Shown one piece after another: positions 25,081 through 37,740 of a DNA stretch of 64,000 bases. This DNA is from Cryptomeria japonica (taxonomy: Eukaryota; Streptophyta; Pinopsida; Cupressales; Cupressaceae): the NCBI RefSeq assembly GCF_030272615.1, contig NC_081409.1, forward strand, positions 243,843,924-243,907,923, read 5' to 3'. The position numbers and the translations under genes are program-made. The stretch's first letter is position 1; the number at the start of each line of letters is the position of its first letter. The notes beneath the pieces were generated by a model. That model was given only the letters and a program-made list of their open reading frames with translations. It searched no databases and had not been told where the DNA came from.

Positions 25081-26114
25081 GGGTGAACCCACAATAGAGG
25101 GTTACACTTTTAGCCAACTTTGACAATGCAATATTCAATTTGAGAAAAAACTTCCCATTCAGACACCTATTACTACTAAATCGTAATGAATTTGTAGATT
25201 TTGTGAACTAGTGATTTTTGACATTTTGTGTGTAGATTCTAAATATGTTTTTTTGAAATTTTTTGAAATTAATTTGTTTCCATTTTTCCATCTGCCACAA
25301 AAATTAGGTTTTTACAAAAAACTACATTTTAAAGAGTGATACTAATTTGGTATGGCATAACTTTTTTTCTAAAATAGATATGAATGTGATTCTTTCAAAT
25401 TTAGTTTTGTAACATCCATATATAATGTTTGCAATTGGTTTCATACACCATCTTTAATATTTCATATTTTATTAAGTTTTGAACTCGAGTTAATTGTAAT
25501 TTTGACATATGTTCATTTGGTATCTTGTAACTTGTTGTGTATTTATCGATTTTTTTTTGTTGGAAAGAGGAATTCAATACCTATTGCATAGATATTTTTC
25601 AGAATTTTTTTTCACTTGTTTACTATTTTTACATAAGCATTGAACACAAGTGTTGATGTTTGCTAAGAAACCTATGTTTAGTAAATCTAAAAAAAATCAT
25701 AATAAATTCAATGTATATATTGGAAAGCTTGTTTTGAGTACTACTATCATGCATTTGGGTTTGTCAAGATTCTTCCATTTGAGGCCCCGATTTCAGCGTT
25801 GAAGGCCAAAAATTTTTAGGACTAGGAGAGTTTAGGGGGGAGATCTTTACCAAGTGGGTTTGATAGAGCATATGTTCTATCGAAAGGCGTTCAATAAAAC
25901 CCCCTGGGGTTCAATCGAATGCATATTTTTTAACAACCCTTTTTTTAATAATTTTATATTTGATCGAACATATTTAAAATAATACGTTTGATCGAATGGT
26001 TTTTTTGTCCAATCGAACATGGCATTCGATCGAAAGTGGTAAAAATTATATTTTGGACAAATGAGTGCAATTTCTTCATCCAAAAAAGTGTAACCCACTA
26101 TTGTGGGTTTACCC
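25081..26114. mobile_element. Inverted-repeat DNA element C (intact copy)
   Basis: A 1,034 bp element with ends GGGTGAACCCACAATAG and CTATTGTGGGTTTACCC. It is flanked by TATG on both sides (25077-25080 and 26115-26118). It sits at the same place in the unit as element A in unit 2, while unit 1 shows the empty site near 16880. No protein is encoded. Confidence 0.85.
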
Positions 26115-26918
26115 TATGTGTGTGTGTAGCATCGTAAAATATAAACAATCCAATTTACACCTCATGTTTGTGCTCATAATTTAGCATGTCCTATCTTCAT
26201 CCCTTCTTTAGGTCCATTTTGGTTCTATTATCCAACCTTGATGTCATGAACACTACTTAGTGGACCCCATCTTGGAGGTACATTCCCCTTTTCCCTTTTT
26301 ATTGGTCTTGTTTGTAGGACCAGGGTGTGGAGCATCTTGGTCTAGACCAAGGCACCCCAAAAAGCCTTGGTCCCCCTCAAACATAGCCCAATTTGAAATG
26401 GGGCAGGTCCTTTATCTCCTCGATGGCTTCTGGTCCCCATGGCTATGCATGATTGTTGGAGGTCAACCTTATCGGTAAATTACCTAGGGAATCCTATATA
26501 AAGACATCCTATCAATTCATTTAAACCTAAGTCTCCATACCCTATTATTTGTGCATCTTTGAAGAATACATCATCAAGCATTTTCAAAGATTCAAGGCTG
26601 CATTTCATCCTTCAAGCACTATGGAGCAAATTTGCATCAATCTTCATGCAGGCATGTATGTATGATTAGGGTTTCTCATGTTCAAGTGTTTGTCATGTCA
26701 TTACATTCAATATTTGTGATTACATTCAAAGAGAATTGCATCATCATCATCAACAATTCTAGATCTAAGGTATATCTACTTAACATTTGTTTTAATATTT
26801 GCATTATTTTATTCAAGGTTAATTCCTAAACTAGGGTTTGGCTTAGGCTAATCCCTATCCACAACATCTTTCCCTCTCCTTTTGTGTGTAGGAAATAGGT
26901 GCAAGAGTTGTATTTGGG

Positions 26919-27972
26919 AATTTCGGTATAGTCAACAATCATGAATAGGTTCAGCTTTCGATGGAGAAAAATTTAGAGGACTAGGGCGAATTTGTACTAC
27001 CTAGTCTAGAAAAATTAGGCCGAACTTTTGGGAATAGGTTCTAAATATCTTATTTTTCCCAGATCTCAGTTGGTGGCTACATGGGATTTTGTAGAATTTG
27101 TATTCATCAATTTACTCCATGTATCCCTCATTTTGCCCTAATTTTACAATTACAATTTTAATATCAATTTAGAAATGAGGCAAACAAACCAATGTAAGAA
27201 TTTTAGCCCTTTCCTTATTTAGATTGTTGTTAGATCTATTGGATTCTTCCTTCTTTCAATGTAATGGTAATTTGGCTTGTTAGTGGTTTTATTTGGTGAA
27301 ACCATAATTCCAAATTTACACCATTAATTTTGCTAAACCCGACTCCTTGCATGCTTATTTTTCTATTTAGGATCTCAGATTCTGATTTGTAGACATTTGA
27401 ACAATAAATTTTGCACTCATAAATCATACTTACAATTGAATTACATAAATTTAGAGGTAAAAATCACAAAAACCTTAATTTATTATTCTAAAATTGATTT
27501 GTGGCTTGCATACTTGTTCAATTATATTTTTAGATTTTATTGTTATGACATGTTATGTTCAAATTTAAATGAATTTGTGTCCAATATCATAAATCACATT
27601 TTTTAATTCATTTCATTAATCAATCATTCTACGAAGAAATTGTGTTGTTTAATCATAATTTATTTTTCAAATCTTTGCATTCAATATTTCAAATTCAAAA
27701 TTAACCTTTCATTATCTTATTTGAAATGGAGTTGTTATCTTATTTTTGTAGTTCAATCTCAAGTTACATTCAAGATGTTCACGATGTTTCATTTCATGCA
27801 TATGATGATAACTTATTTCTCCCTTTCATTCATAGCTATGATTACCATCTCCAAAAAATGGTCCCACCAATGAGGGCACATTGGTGCAAAAAGAGAATAT
27901 GGACACTTCTTTAAAAATTCTCCCTCCTAGAGATGAAGCTTTAGAAAATGATGTTCATCCCGAACTCCTAAA
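26919..27972. other. AT-rich sequence between the array and gag-like remnants
   Basis: No gene is recognised. TTGGTGGCTACATGGGA at 27070-27086 loosely resembles the TTTGGTGACTCC-type primer sites of Ogre/Tat elements. If it is one, the array to its left would lie within or next to an LTR. The match is imperfect and tentative. Confidence 0.3.
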
Positions 27973-28371
27973 ATGTACCTCCCCCATAAGAATTATTTGG
28001 TGCAAGGGGATGATAATGTAGCTACCTTTCCTAGTGATATTATACCTTCTTTTCTTTTCAATGACATTACCGCTAGAGATGAAGCATTAATGACATATGA
28101 TTATCCCTTTCCTAAAGTTCATCTTAATCATAAAGATACCATAGTGCAAGAGGATGATACGATTTCCCATCATTATAATGTTTCCAATACTTTCTCTCCC
28201 AAAAATGAAGAACCTAACCAAGATCAAATCAATTCCATTCATGTTGCTGAGAAGCCTAAGGATGTTGTCCACCTTCATCAAGATGTCTCTCAACCTCAAC
28301 AAAAACCAAAAAATATTTTTAAGGGTGGAGTGAATCATCAACCTGATTATCATGCAGTTCCCTACACATAA
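27973..28371 (+). pseudogene. Acidic/His-rich open frame, possible gag-region remnant
   Basis: An open frame of 132 codons begins at an ATG and reads MYLPHKNYLVQGDD..., with many Asp, His, Asn and Pro residues and no recognised domain. It lies upstream of a clearer gag-like remnant in the same orientation, and its base composition matches the surroundings. It may be part of a decayed retroelement or a chance frame. Function unknown. Confidence 0.3.
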
Positions 28372-28689
28372 TAATAAAGTGTTTACTTTGGAAGCCGACA
28401 AGAACATACAAATTGAAACACAATATACATTTTTAGTTCCTACAATCCTCTTTAGAATTCATACAAATACGCCATCTCCTACTAAAATTTTTCTAAAGAA
28501 AAACTCTATGAGGATGATTTGGGGTCATTAGATTTCAAACCTTTTTTTTGTAGAAAATCTAAGATGCTTGAATTTGATACTCAATTTTTTTTTATCATAA
28601 CACATATCTAGATATTGATTGGTCTTCTTTAAACTTCAATCCAATTCCACCTGAGAGAAAACCTAACCTGATCCTACACATGGATGCAA

Positions 28690-29310
28690 TGGACAAGTTT
28701 TAGGATGTGTACAAAAAAGTCTTGAAAGTAATGAGAAATCACACTTTTCCAATGAAAAGCTATGTTTCCTAGTTCTTTGGTTTGACGAGTGTTGGGCCTT
28801 TCTTCTACTAGTTCTTTTGTCTGACGAGTTGAAGATGGGTGGTGAAAAAAGTTGTGTGTTGAAACCCTTTCCTATTATGCGTTCAAGAGAAATGTGAAAG
28901 TTTGGAAAATTCTAGAGGAGGGTTGTGTGACCCCATATCTAGAAAAACTCCATGGTCAAAAACCCCAAGCTACTAAAGCTTTTATAAAAGATTGAAAGGG
29001 GTACACCTTATTATCATATGGGAAGGCACCAACCATTGTGGAAGATGTGATTTTAGAGATTACAGGGTTCTCAACTCAATTAAGAAAGATCTTCAGAGAT
29101 AGGAAAGATTCCAAAAATACAACAAAACGGTTTTTAAAGGAGGAGAAAGAAAAACTAGTCAAGAGGACATCTAGTGGATGTGATAAGCTCTTAATCAACC
29201 TATCTAGGCAGAGAGTGTCGAGGTAATAATGCACTACTTCACTCTTGATGGGAGGTTCACAAATATTTTTTAATTTCATTTCATTTTGTTCAATCATTTT
29301 CACAAGTAGC
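28690..29310 (+). pseudogene. Decayed gag-like domain
   Basis: Read with a few interruptions, the sequence encodes KVWKILEEG..TPYLEKLHG (from ~28898) and then a charged helical stretch with IVEDVILEITGFS (~29031) and FRDRKDS (~29092). There is a stop near 28994, a double stop at 29224 and a frame change after it. The segment resembles the helical gag-type proteins of plant retroelements, but the family is not named. Further open pieces at 29520-29840 and 30200-30470 are Lys/Glu/Asp-rich and may be the rest of the same decayed protein. Confidence 0.4.
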
Positions 29311-30479
29311 TAATTTTATTTCCTTTATATCTCCTTGCTTCTCTAGAGTTTGATTTAAAGTTGCATAGAAAGAATGCAAGTTTTTCCTAATTTGCATGAA
29401 GGCCTTGTCCTCTTAATTATATAATACATGTGAAATCCCTTCCTTAACCAACTATTTCTAAGACTCCTAGGATGCACATGAAGTATTCTTCTATTATTAC
29501 ACACTACTCAAATATGAGTACAAACCCTAAAGATAAGGACTCAAAGGATGTGGATGAAGATTGTGTGGTAGAGGAAGATGATAGGGATTCTTTGGAGATT
29601 TATTCTAAGCCACCCTTAGATGAAAGAAAACCCAATAAGTAGAATTAAGAGAGAATGAAGGAGAGAGTTAAAGTTTCATGGACATATCACACTCATATCA
29701 GTGTTTTGAAATTTGTTGAGAATGTGAAGTCCATGACTAAGAAAGTGAAAAGGATCAAAACAAGAGCTAGAATTGAGAAATCTAGAAACAACAGTAAGGA
29801 AATCATGGGTAATCCACTAGAAAAACCCTTCCCTTGAACCAAACAATGGAAGGGAGGATCTAGATTCCTTTCGTAATGACCTCCCAAATGATTCTCCTCT
29901 CCTTAATGCTAGTAGAGAAGATCTGTATAATATCTCCAAGCTAGCCAGGGATGGAGTTGTCAATCATTTCAAGTTTTCAAAGTTGTTTCTCATGGAGATC
30001 AACAAAATCAATGTCATTTTGTAGTCTCTGCAAAAAAAATTGATTCTAATTGTGGGATTGAAGGGACTTCCAAGAAAAGTGAAGAGGATAAGAGAATTCT
30101 TGTGATCTGGGAGATGTGGTGAGAGATGTTAGCGTCATGAAGAATGACTATGAGAACCAGATATAAGGGTTAGGAGATAGGATACATGAATTGCATGAAA
30201 ACCTAAAAAAAGTGGTCAAAGTTATTCATACCACTATCCATAACAATGTTAAAGGTATATATGAGAAATTGAGCAACCTCCAGAATGAGGATACAATGGG
30301 AGCTTCTAGTTCTGGTGGTAATAGCAATATCGATGTGAAGAAGAGTAAGGGTGAATAGGTTAATCTCTTGTTTAAGAAGGGACCTTTCTTGTACATGCAT
30401 GATAACTCGAAGAAGTTCTCCGAAGAGGAAAATAATGATTTGCCTAGTCTAGTTGATATCCACATGGGCTTATAGTGGT

Positions 30480-31740
30480 AGAATCTACATGCTATTGATA
30501 CTCTAAAGAAGATGTAGTAGTTTTCACAATTAAGGGAAGAGAGATCACTAAAATATACATTCCTAGCTTATGCTTTATGCTACCACAAAAGGTCCCTCGT
30601 TAACCATTCTCATAGGTAACCTAAGTTGTTTCAACAGGTCAAGACCTAACTTAAAAGGAACCTTGGGGCAAATTTCCTTGCTTTTAAAGAGGAGTACTTA
30701 ATATTTGATTCACTTAGAGTTGTTTGTGCTAGCCTCCCCACACCTCCTTGGTCACCCAAATCGAATTGGAGTGTACACATGTTTTCATTTCTTTGGTTTT
30801 GTTAGCATCTAGATTTTCTATCTTATATACCATATTTAGGAACCTCTTCTACAACAAAAGGCATTTTGTGCTTATTTTATAAGTTTTCTTCCTTTTTTAT
30901 TTTATCCATGAGAGCTCTACATCTCTACAAATCTATTTTTTAAAATAGGCTCCATGCCTCTGCATCAACCCCTCTATACAAACCTATAGGATCTAGTACA
31001 ACATAGAATGTGTAAGTTCTTAAAGTAGTCTGATTATGTGTTGTAGTAGGTGAGAAGAAACATTTTAATCTAGGTGCATCACCACCCTTTCCCTTTCACG
31101 CATTTCTTCTTACCCTTTTTCATGAAAATTAATAACATAAGAGTAGTTGTAGGTTTATTTGGTGTTGGATCAAGACCAACACTACTACATCTAGGTTAGA
31201 GAAGAAAATGAATATCTCTAGGGGTTTGATATCATCTTCAAGGTCTTGCACCTTGAGATCATTCCCATGTTTCAATTTAATGTTGAACAATAGGTTCAAC
31301 AAGGAGTGATTCTAATTGACAACAAATTATATGTTAATTGACATTATATTCCACCAAAAATTTCACTGCTTCATATTCCACAACATTTGACCTCATTAGA
31401 CTAAAGTATGTGACATTTCCTAATCCAAGGTTAGGTTGCATGGCATAAACTAGTCTACCAAAATCAGTTCACCTTTCTATTAGATAAAGCTAACCTTTCA
31501 AGAAAACAATCATTATCTTATTGGACCACACACTAAATAATTCCAATAAAGGACTAACTTGTATTTAAGGGCATTTCCTAAGACATGTCAATAGATCCAG
31601 AGATCATCTAATCACATAAGGGCTAATTTAATTCAAGACCATTTAGAACTAGATTTTTTTCACTTAGACACCACTTATTCACCAATTCAGTAGAATTCCA
31701 TCTACATCACATGTCATATTAGGATGGTTGTGACAATGGT
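30480..31740. other. No feature recognised
   Basis: About 1.3 kb of AT-rich sequence with no convincing open frame, repeat array or RNA gene seen on either strand. Confidence 0.4.
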
Positions 31741-31744
31741 TTAA

Positions 31745-32432
31745 TATCAGCGGCTAGAAATGGGGATTTTAGGAATTCAAAATATTTACAGTTAAAATCC
31801 TAATGATGTGGTTAGATCTTGTGGGATATGAATTAGCTATACATAATTTATAGAACGAGAGATGCTTGAAATACAATATGATGTCGTAATTTTTAATATA
31901 GTGAGGAGTTATAAATCTTTAGGATTATGTTGATTTTTTGAAGGTGTATATAGAGATTCTCAATTTCAGAAAAGTATGTTGAATGTAACACAGATAGTAA
32001 TATCTCTGTATTAACTCATAGGAATTTTACTTCAATCAGAGTAAAACATAGAGCTTACAATTTCTATCAAACCTTTAAATTTGGTATCAGTAGTCTCTGA
32101 GTGGGTGCTCAGTAAATTTTTGTATGTCTATCTTGTGTTCCTCTTTGTCTATGGTTTCAACTCTTTTATAATTTCCCTTTTTTGAAAAGTGTATTTAAAG
32201 TTTGTGAAATACTGATTTACGGAACCCCCCTCTTAGTGTTTCTGTTTTGGGTTTCAGATAGAACGATGACCATTAAGGGAGGGTGTTAGAATATTGTAAT
32301 GTTTCTTTAATGGTCATCTTAGTCATCTTAGTCATCTTTAGTTAGTTTGTGCCTCAACCATGTTGTTTGTGTCAGTAGGAAGTTTGGAAGCCATAGCTGT
32401 AAGGATGTTGCCTTTGTGATATTTAATTACAA
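31745..32432 (+). mobile_element. Copia-like remnant: partial LTR, PBS, ~190 bp interior, PPT, partial LTR
   Basis: TTGGTATCAG at 32081-32090 matches the start of an initiator-Met primer site and follows an LTR-like end (...TTTCTATCA, about 32069). A polypurine tract AAGGGAGGG (32275-32283) is followed directly by TGTTAGAATATTGTAATG (from 32284), a typical copia-type 3' LTR start. Only about 190 bases separate PBS and PPT and there is no coding capacity. The left LTR lacks its 5' end and the right LTR breaks off near 32432. It could be a TRIM-type miniature element or a deletion derivative. Confidence 0.6.
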
Positions 32433-33065
32433 AACCCACCCTGAGCCGGGATTTATTTTTGAGGAGTCAAAATTAATTTTGATATTAATATAATTAAAAT
32501 AATAAGAATAGAACAATACAATAATAAAAATATAATAAATAACAATATATTATAAAAAATAATTATGTAATAATATATTTGTAGTTAAAATATAATATAA
32601 TATACTTACACCAATAAAAGTATACAAATATGAAAAAAAATTAAAGCAAATATAACCAAAATAATTTAATATATTAAAAAATATAATGAAAAAATTCATA
32701 TGTAGATGGGGGATGAATTGAAATTAACATGAAATAATTGCAAATTGTTAAATTGTAGGTAGAAATAACATTTATATTAAATTATTTTTCCACCCTATCA
32801 TATCTATAACACTATTCACTATCATTCATATCATTCAAAAAATTAATAGGGTCAACAATTTAAGCACAAAATTTAAAGCATTAATACTTTTTTATAAAAA
32901 TTGAATGATAACTTAGTTTTGAAATGACCATTTCTAAAATCAACCAATAAAAAATATACAATAAAGCGAAGATGTGACATATACAATAGTAATATGTCAT
33001 TCAAGCCATAAATACAATTGACATTTGATTGATGAATTAAATGGTTTAAGACATATCATTTTTTT
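32433..33065. other. AT-rich sequence, nothing recognised
   Basis: Very AT-rich sequence with many ATAATA runs; no gene, repeat array or element ends identified. Confidence 0.5.
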
Positions 33066-34388
33066 TTAAAAGAGAACAATAAATAGTTGGAGAGAGATGA
33101 TATATATATAGTGAGATAAAACTAGAGAGTTAGAGATATATAGAGAGGGGAATAGGGAGAGATAAATAAATGGACAAATAGAGTTGGAGAGTGGGTGAGA
33201 GAAATAAGGGACATATATATATTGGAAGAGAAAGAGAGAGATAAAGAGATATACAAGAAGAAAAAGGGAGAGAGGTAGAGATAAATGGATAAATAGGGGG
33301 ATAGGGTGTGAATGGGGGAGGGAGAGATGGGGAGAAATAGAGAGGAGGGTAAGTTAAAGAGAGGGATGGCTCATAGAGAGAGAGTAGGGGAAATTTGATA
33401 TAGATATAGGAAGATATAGATAGATAGAGATGGATAGAGAGAGATATATGTATATGAAGTGATAGATAGACGAGCCGAAAAGAGATTGAGAGAAATATAG
33501 AAAAATGTATAATGTGCAAGAGATATGGAGCAAATGAGAGAGGGGGGGGGGCAAGAGTGAGAGAAAGGAGCTGGCAAAGACAAGTAATAGAGAGAGAAAG
33601 GTTTAGACTTTAGAGAGAGGGAGAGAGATAAAGAAGGCAAAAGATAGAGATAGAGAGATATAGAGAGAGAGGGAGAAATATGGAGTGTGTGTATATACAT
33701 TAGAGAGGAGAAGTAGAGAAATATAAAAAAGGGAGTGATGGGGAGATAGGGAGAGATAATATAGAAATAGGGAGAGAGACGATATATAAGGATATAAAGA
33801 AATAGATATAGGGATAGAAAGGATCTAGAGAGTAAATATAACCTGTAAAATATAGAGGGGGTGAGCAAGAGGGAGAGATGGAAGGAGAGAAAAAGGGGGA
33901 GAGGAAGAAATAGATATAGAAAAATGGTGAGGATTAGAGAGGGGGAAGATAGAGAGATAGAAAGATAAAGATATAGGAAGTGATATATGGAGAGGTAGAG
34001 ATGGATATGGAGAGAGTGAGAGAGATGAAGAGGAGTGTATAATATCTAGAGATAGTGAGATAGAATAGAGAAAGGGAGGGAGAAATAGGCTGGAGTGTGT
34101 GTTTGTGTGAGTGAGACGGATATAGATATAAAGATAAGGAGGGACAAAGACAAAATGTGTGCGAGTAAAATAAATATAGAGATAGAAATAAAGAGGAATA
34201 AAGATATACAAAAAAATAAAGATAGGGGGAGAGGAAGAGAGATGATAAAGAAGTAGAGAGATATAAAAAGAGGGAGTGAGAAGGAGAGAGAGAGAGAGAT
34301 GGATGGAGAGAGGGAGAGATAGATAGATAGATAGAGTGGGAAAGATATAAGGGGAAAGAGAGAGATATAGGGAGAGGTAAGGAGATCA
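33066..34388. repeat. 1.3 kb GA/GATA-rich purine tract
   Basis: The + strand is overwhelmingly purine, built from GAGA, GATA, TAGAGAGA and AAAGAG words without a fixed period. The opposite strand gives long Ser/Leu/Tyr/Ile open frames that are composition artefacts. The tract ends sharply at about 34388 before CACTAGCTCATTTGAGC. Confidence 0.9.
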
Positions 34389-34502
34389 CTAGCTCATTTG
34401 AGCTCAAAATCCGATGAAAGTTTCCGACGAAAGTGAATGAATTTGTTGTTTTGTCGGATTCCTTTTAATTTTTTTAAATTTATGCACGACGTTCGTTGGA
34501 AA

Positions 34503-35725
<1,223 letters not shown>

Positions 35726-35893
35726 GAGAATGTTGTCGGATATACAACATCCTCGTTGGATGTTTTGTGGGGATCCATTGGATGCTGTATGTGCGACGGT
35801 TCGAGCATCGAAATAAATTGGGTGGGCGTCGACATTCCGACAGCCCCCACATTGCTTATCCTACGAGGATGTTGTCGAACATACAACATCCTC
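35726..35893. repeat. Two related hairpins
   Basis: At 35865-35893, GAGGATGTTGT and ACAACATCCTC form an 11 bp stem. At 35726-35754 a diverged copy (GAGAATGTTGT / ACAACATCCTC) has one mismatch. Both are followed by a GGATG word. Confidence 0.7.
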
Positions 35894-35897
35894 ATCG

Positions 35898-36142
35898 GAT
35901 GCTTGGTGGATGGAAATATTTGCACTTATTGACCAATACAATAATACTAAAGATTTATTATTCTGTATCAACCAACCAAACGACAATAAAAACAATTTGA
36001 CAATCTAAGCATGCGACGATTCAGGCATTAGATGCTTGGTGGATGGATAGATTTGAACTGATTGACCAATACAATAATACTAAAGATTCACTATTCTGTA
36101 TCAACCAACCAAATGACAATAAAAAACAATTTGACAATCTAA
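35898..36142. repeat. Direct repeat, two copies 133 bp apart
   Basis: GATGCTTGGTGGATGG starts at 35898 and again at 36031. About 110 bases are shared, through ACAATTTGACAATCTAA, with few mismatches. The second copy ends about 80 bp from the clathrin fragment. Confidence 0.9.
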
Positions 36143-36220
36143 TCTTTCCACTCAAAGACCAGCCTCAAAAAACCATGTATGATTGAAGAATTGTGTCCCA
36201 CGTTAAGTTCTTTAATCCCA

Positions 36221-36820
36221 TCAATAGCCACCCATAGGTGGCATACCATAAGCTGGCATGGAGGCATTCCCATTTCACTCATACCTGGTTGAAGCAACTT
36301 CCCATGCCCACTCCCATGCCAGGCATTGGAGGTGCTGGCAAAGCAAGGGGAAGAAGTTGAGCATACATATTTTGTAAACAAAATAGGCACATATTTATTT
36401 CTCCAGAAGATTTAAAATGTTTATTAAAGAGAAAATTAAAATATTCACAGAATCATCAGAGTATATCAAGAACATGAAGTAGGTATGGAAACACAAATTC
36501 AATCATATTATTCATCTAGACAAGTTCCAAAGCCACATCTGGTCTGATCAAGTCATAACATATGAACAAGCATGAAGCAAAGCATTCTTTCTTGCCCTGC
36601 AGTTCCAAATGCAAAAGTAAGCCCCATTTCAATGCCCCAATCCAAAATGAAAATTTAAAATATACTTTAGCCTATGAGAGAGAACAACAAACTATATGTT
36701 TTACCAATTGTATACCTGTTCCACAAAATACACCAACAATTCCTTTGCAAGTTCACGATCGCCCGATTGAGAACTAGTTTCCATTGCATCCTTGTAAAGA
36801 TTATCCTTTTTAGATAGTGC
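36221..36820 (-). pseudogene. Clathrin heavy chain C-terminal gene fragment
   Basis: Minus strand. An exon at 36820-36716 encodes 35 residues starting [14 protein letters not shown] and ending LLVYFVEQ, followed by a GT donor at 36715. After a 119 bp intron ending CTGCAG, the next exon from 36596 reads [23 protein letters not shown]. The end at about 36373-36221 encodes the QNMYAQLLPLALPAPPMPGMG tail region and the MPPMGGY-type terminus. These match the last part of the clathrin heavy chain, the coat protein of endocytic vesicles. Damage: a stop replaces the Trp after ALEL, two stops follow LHVLDIL, and the segment joining this to the tail is missing. The kept intron shows it is a genomic fragment, not a retrocopy. 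No upstream exons are seen. Confidence 0.9.
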
Positions 36821-36829
36821 AAAATGTTA

Positions 36830-37200
36830 GGACATAATTTTTTAAATTAATTATGCTCTTAAAAATGCTATTTTTCTATAACTTCCTTTAATATATTGAG
36901 CACTTTTTCCATAAGAATAGTTACTATTGGGATTTATGTGTAGGTGCAATCTTGTAGTGACAATCTCCATCCATTTTTGACTTCTCTCCAGAGATTCAAC
37001 CATCAAGTGGGCATATTGAGGGTGGCGTTGAGACAAGATGAAGCACTCTGGGTTTCCTTTTGAGGTGAGGAGGCCTGGAAAACAGGTTCTTGGAATTGAT
37101 CAAACTGCACAAGTAATTATCAGAAAGGGTAAAACTCCCATGCAGAATAGAGTTTTTGTTCAGATTGTATTAAATCCATTATCAATTTTTGTATCTTAAA
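36830..37200. other. Spacer, nothing recognised
   Basis: No further clathrin exon and no other gene family is evident between the clathrin fragment and the CGGTATA-rich repeats. Confidence 0.4.
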
Positions 37201-37735
37201 GGAGTTGAATATGATTGAAATTTCACATTATCGGTATAAGTTATACCGATGAGGGAACTTAAACTAACAAAGACCAATTTTGCATCGGGATACCATATAC
37301 CGATGAGAGAGCGTAGAAAGTCGGAGTTGTACTCATCGACAAAAGTTATACCGATCAAGGAGAAAAGTTGAGGAGAATTGATGCATCGGCAAAAACTATA
37401 CCAATATGACCCATCGACATAGTAAACACTAGCGGTAGCAGTGGATAATTGTCTTACCAATAGGCGATGAGGGTATCGGTAAGACTTATACCAATAAGAG
37501 TGGCGAAAAGAAGAGTCCATTGGTATAACCAAAGCGATTGGTATGTGTTACTTTGAGCCACCCCGACGCCCGAAGAAATCATCGGTGAAACATATACTGA
37601 TGGAACATACTCTATCGGGAAGACTTTTCTTATCGGTATGTTTTATTTCAGATTACCCGATACCCAATGAAGGAGCAGACTGAGTGAGCGGAGAGAAGAC
37701 ACTATCGGGAAGACTCATGGTGATGAAAACGGTTG
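37200..37735. repeat. Host repeat rich in ATCGGTATAA / TTATACCGAT words
   Basis: Many degenerate copies of ATCGGTATAA and its complement at 30-60 base spacing. The block CATTGGTATAACC...GAGCCACCCCGACGC at 37518-37570 reappears at the right edge of the nested elements (63944-64000). Because those elements duplicated CATCG at 37736, the uninterrupted locus must contain this block twice, about 218 bp apart. Confidence 0.75.
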
Positions 37736-37740
37736 CATCG
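37736..37740. other. Target site duplication CATCG, left copy
   Basis: CATCG directly before the outer element's left LTR; the matching copy is at 63944-63948. A 5 bp duplication is usual for LTR element integrases. Confidence 0.85.

Larger units (their letters stand above)
22890..26918. repeat. 3 kb tandem unit 3 (with single insertion)
   Basis: Third direct copy with the same landmarks; TATA-like box near 26494. It is 4.03 kb including the 1.03 kb element C, so about 3.0 kb net. Homology to the other units ends at about 26918 in TTGTATTTGGG, and new sequence follows. Confidence 0.85.

Noticed and set aside
33130-34407. Several minus-strand open frames of 80-165 codons rich in Ser, Leu, Tyr and Ile
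   Set aside because: They are translations of the GA-rich tract; composition alone explains them.
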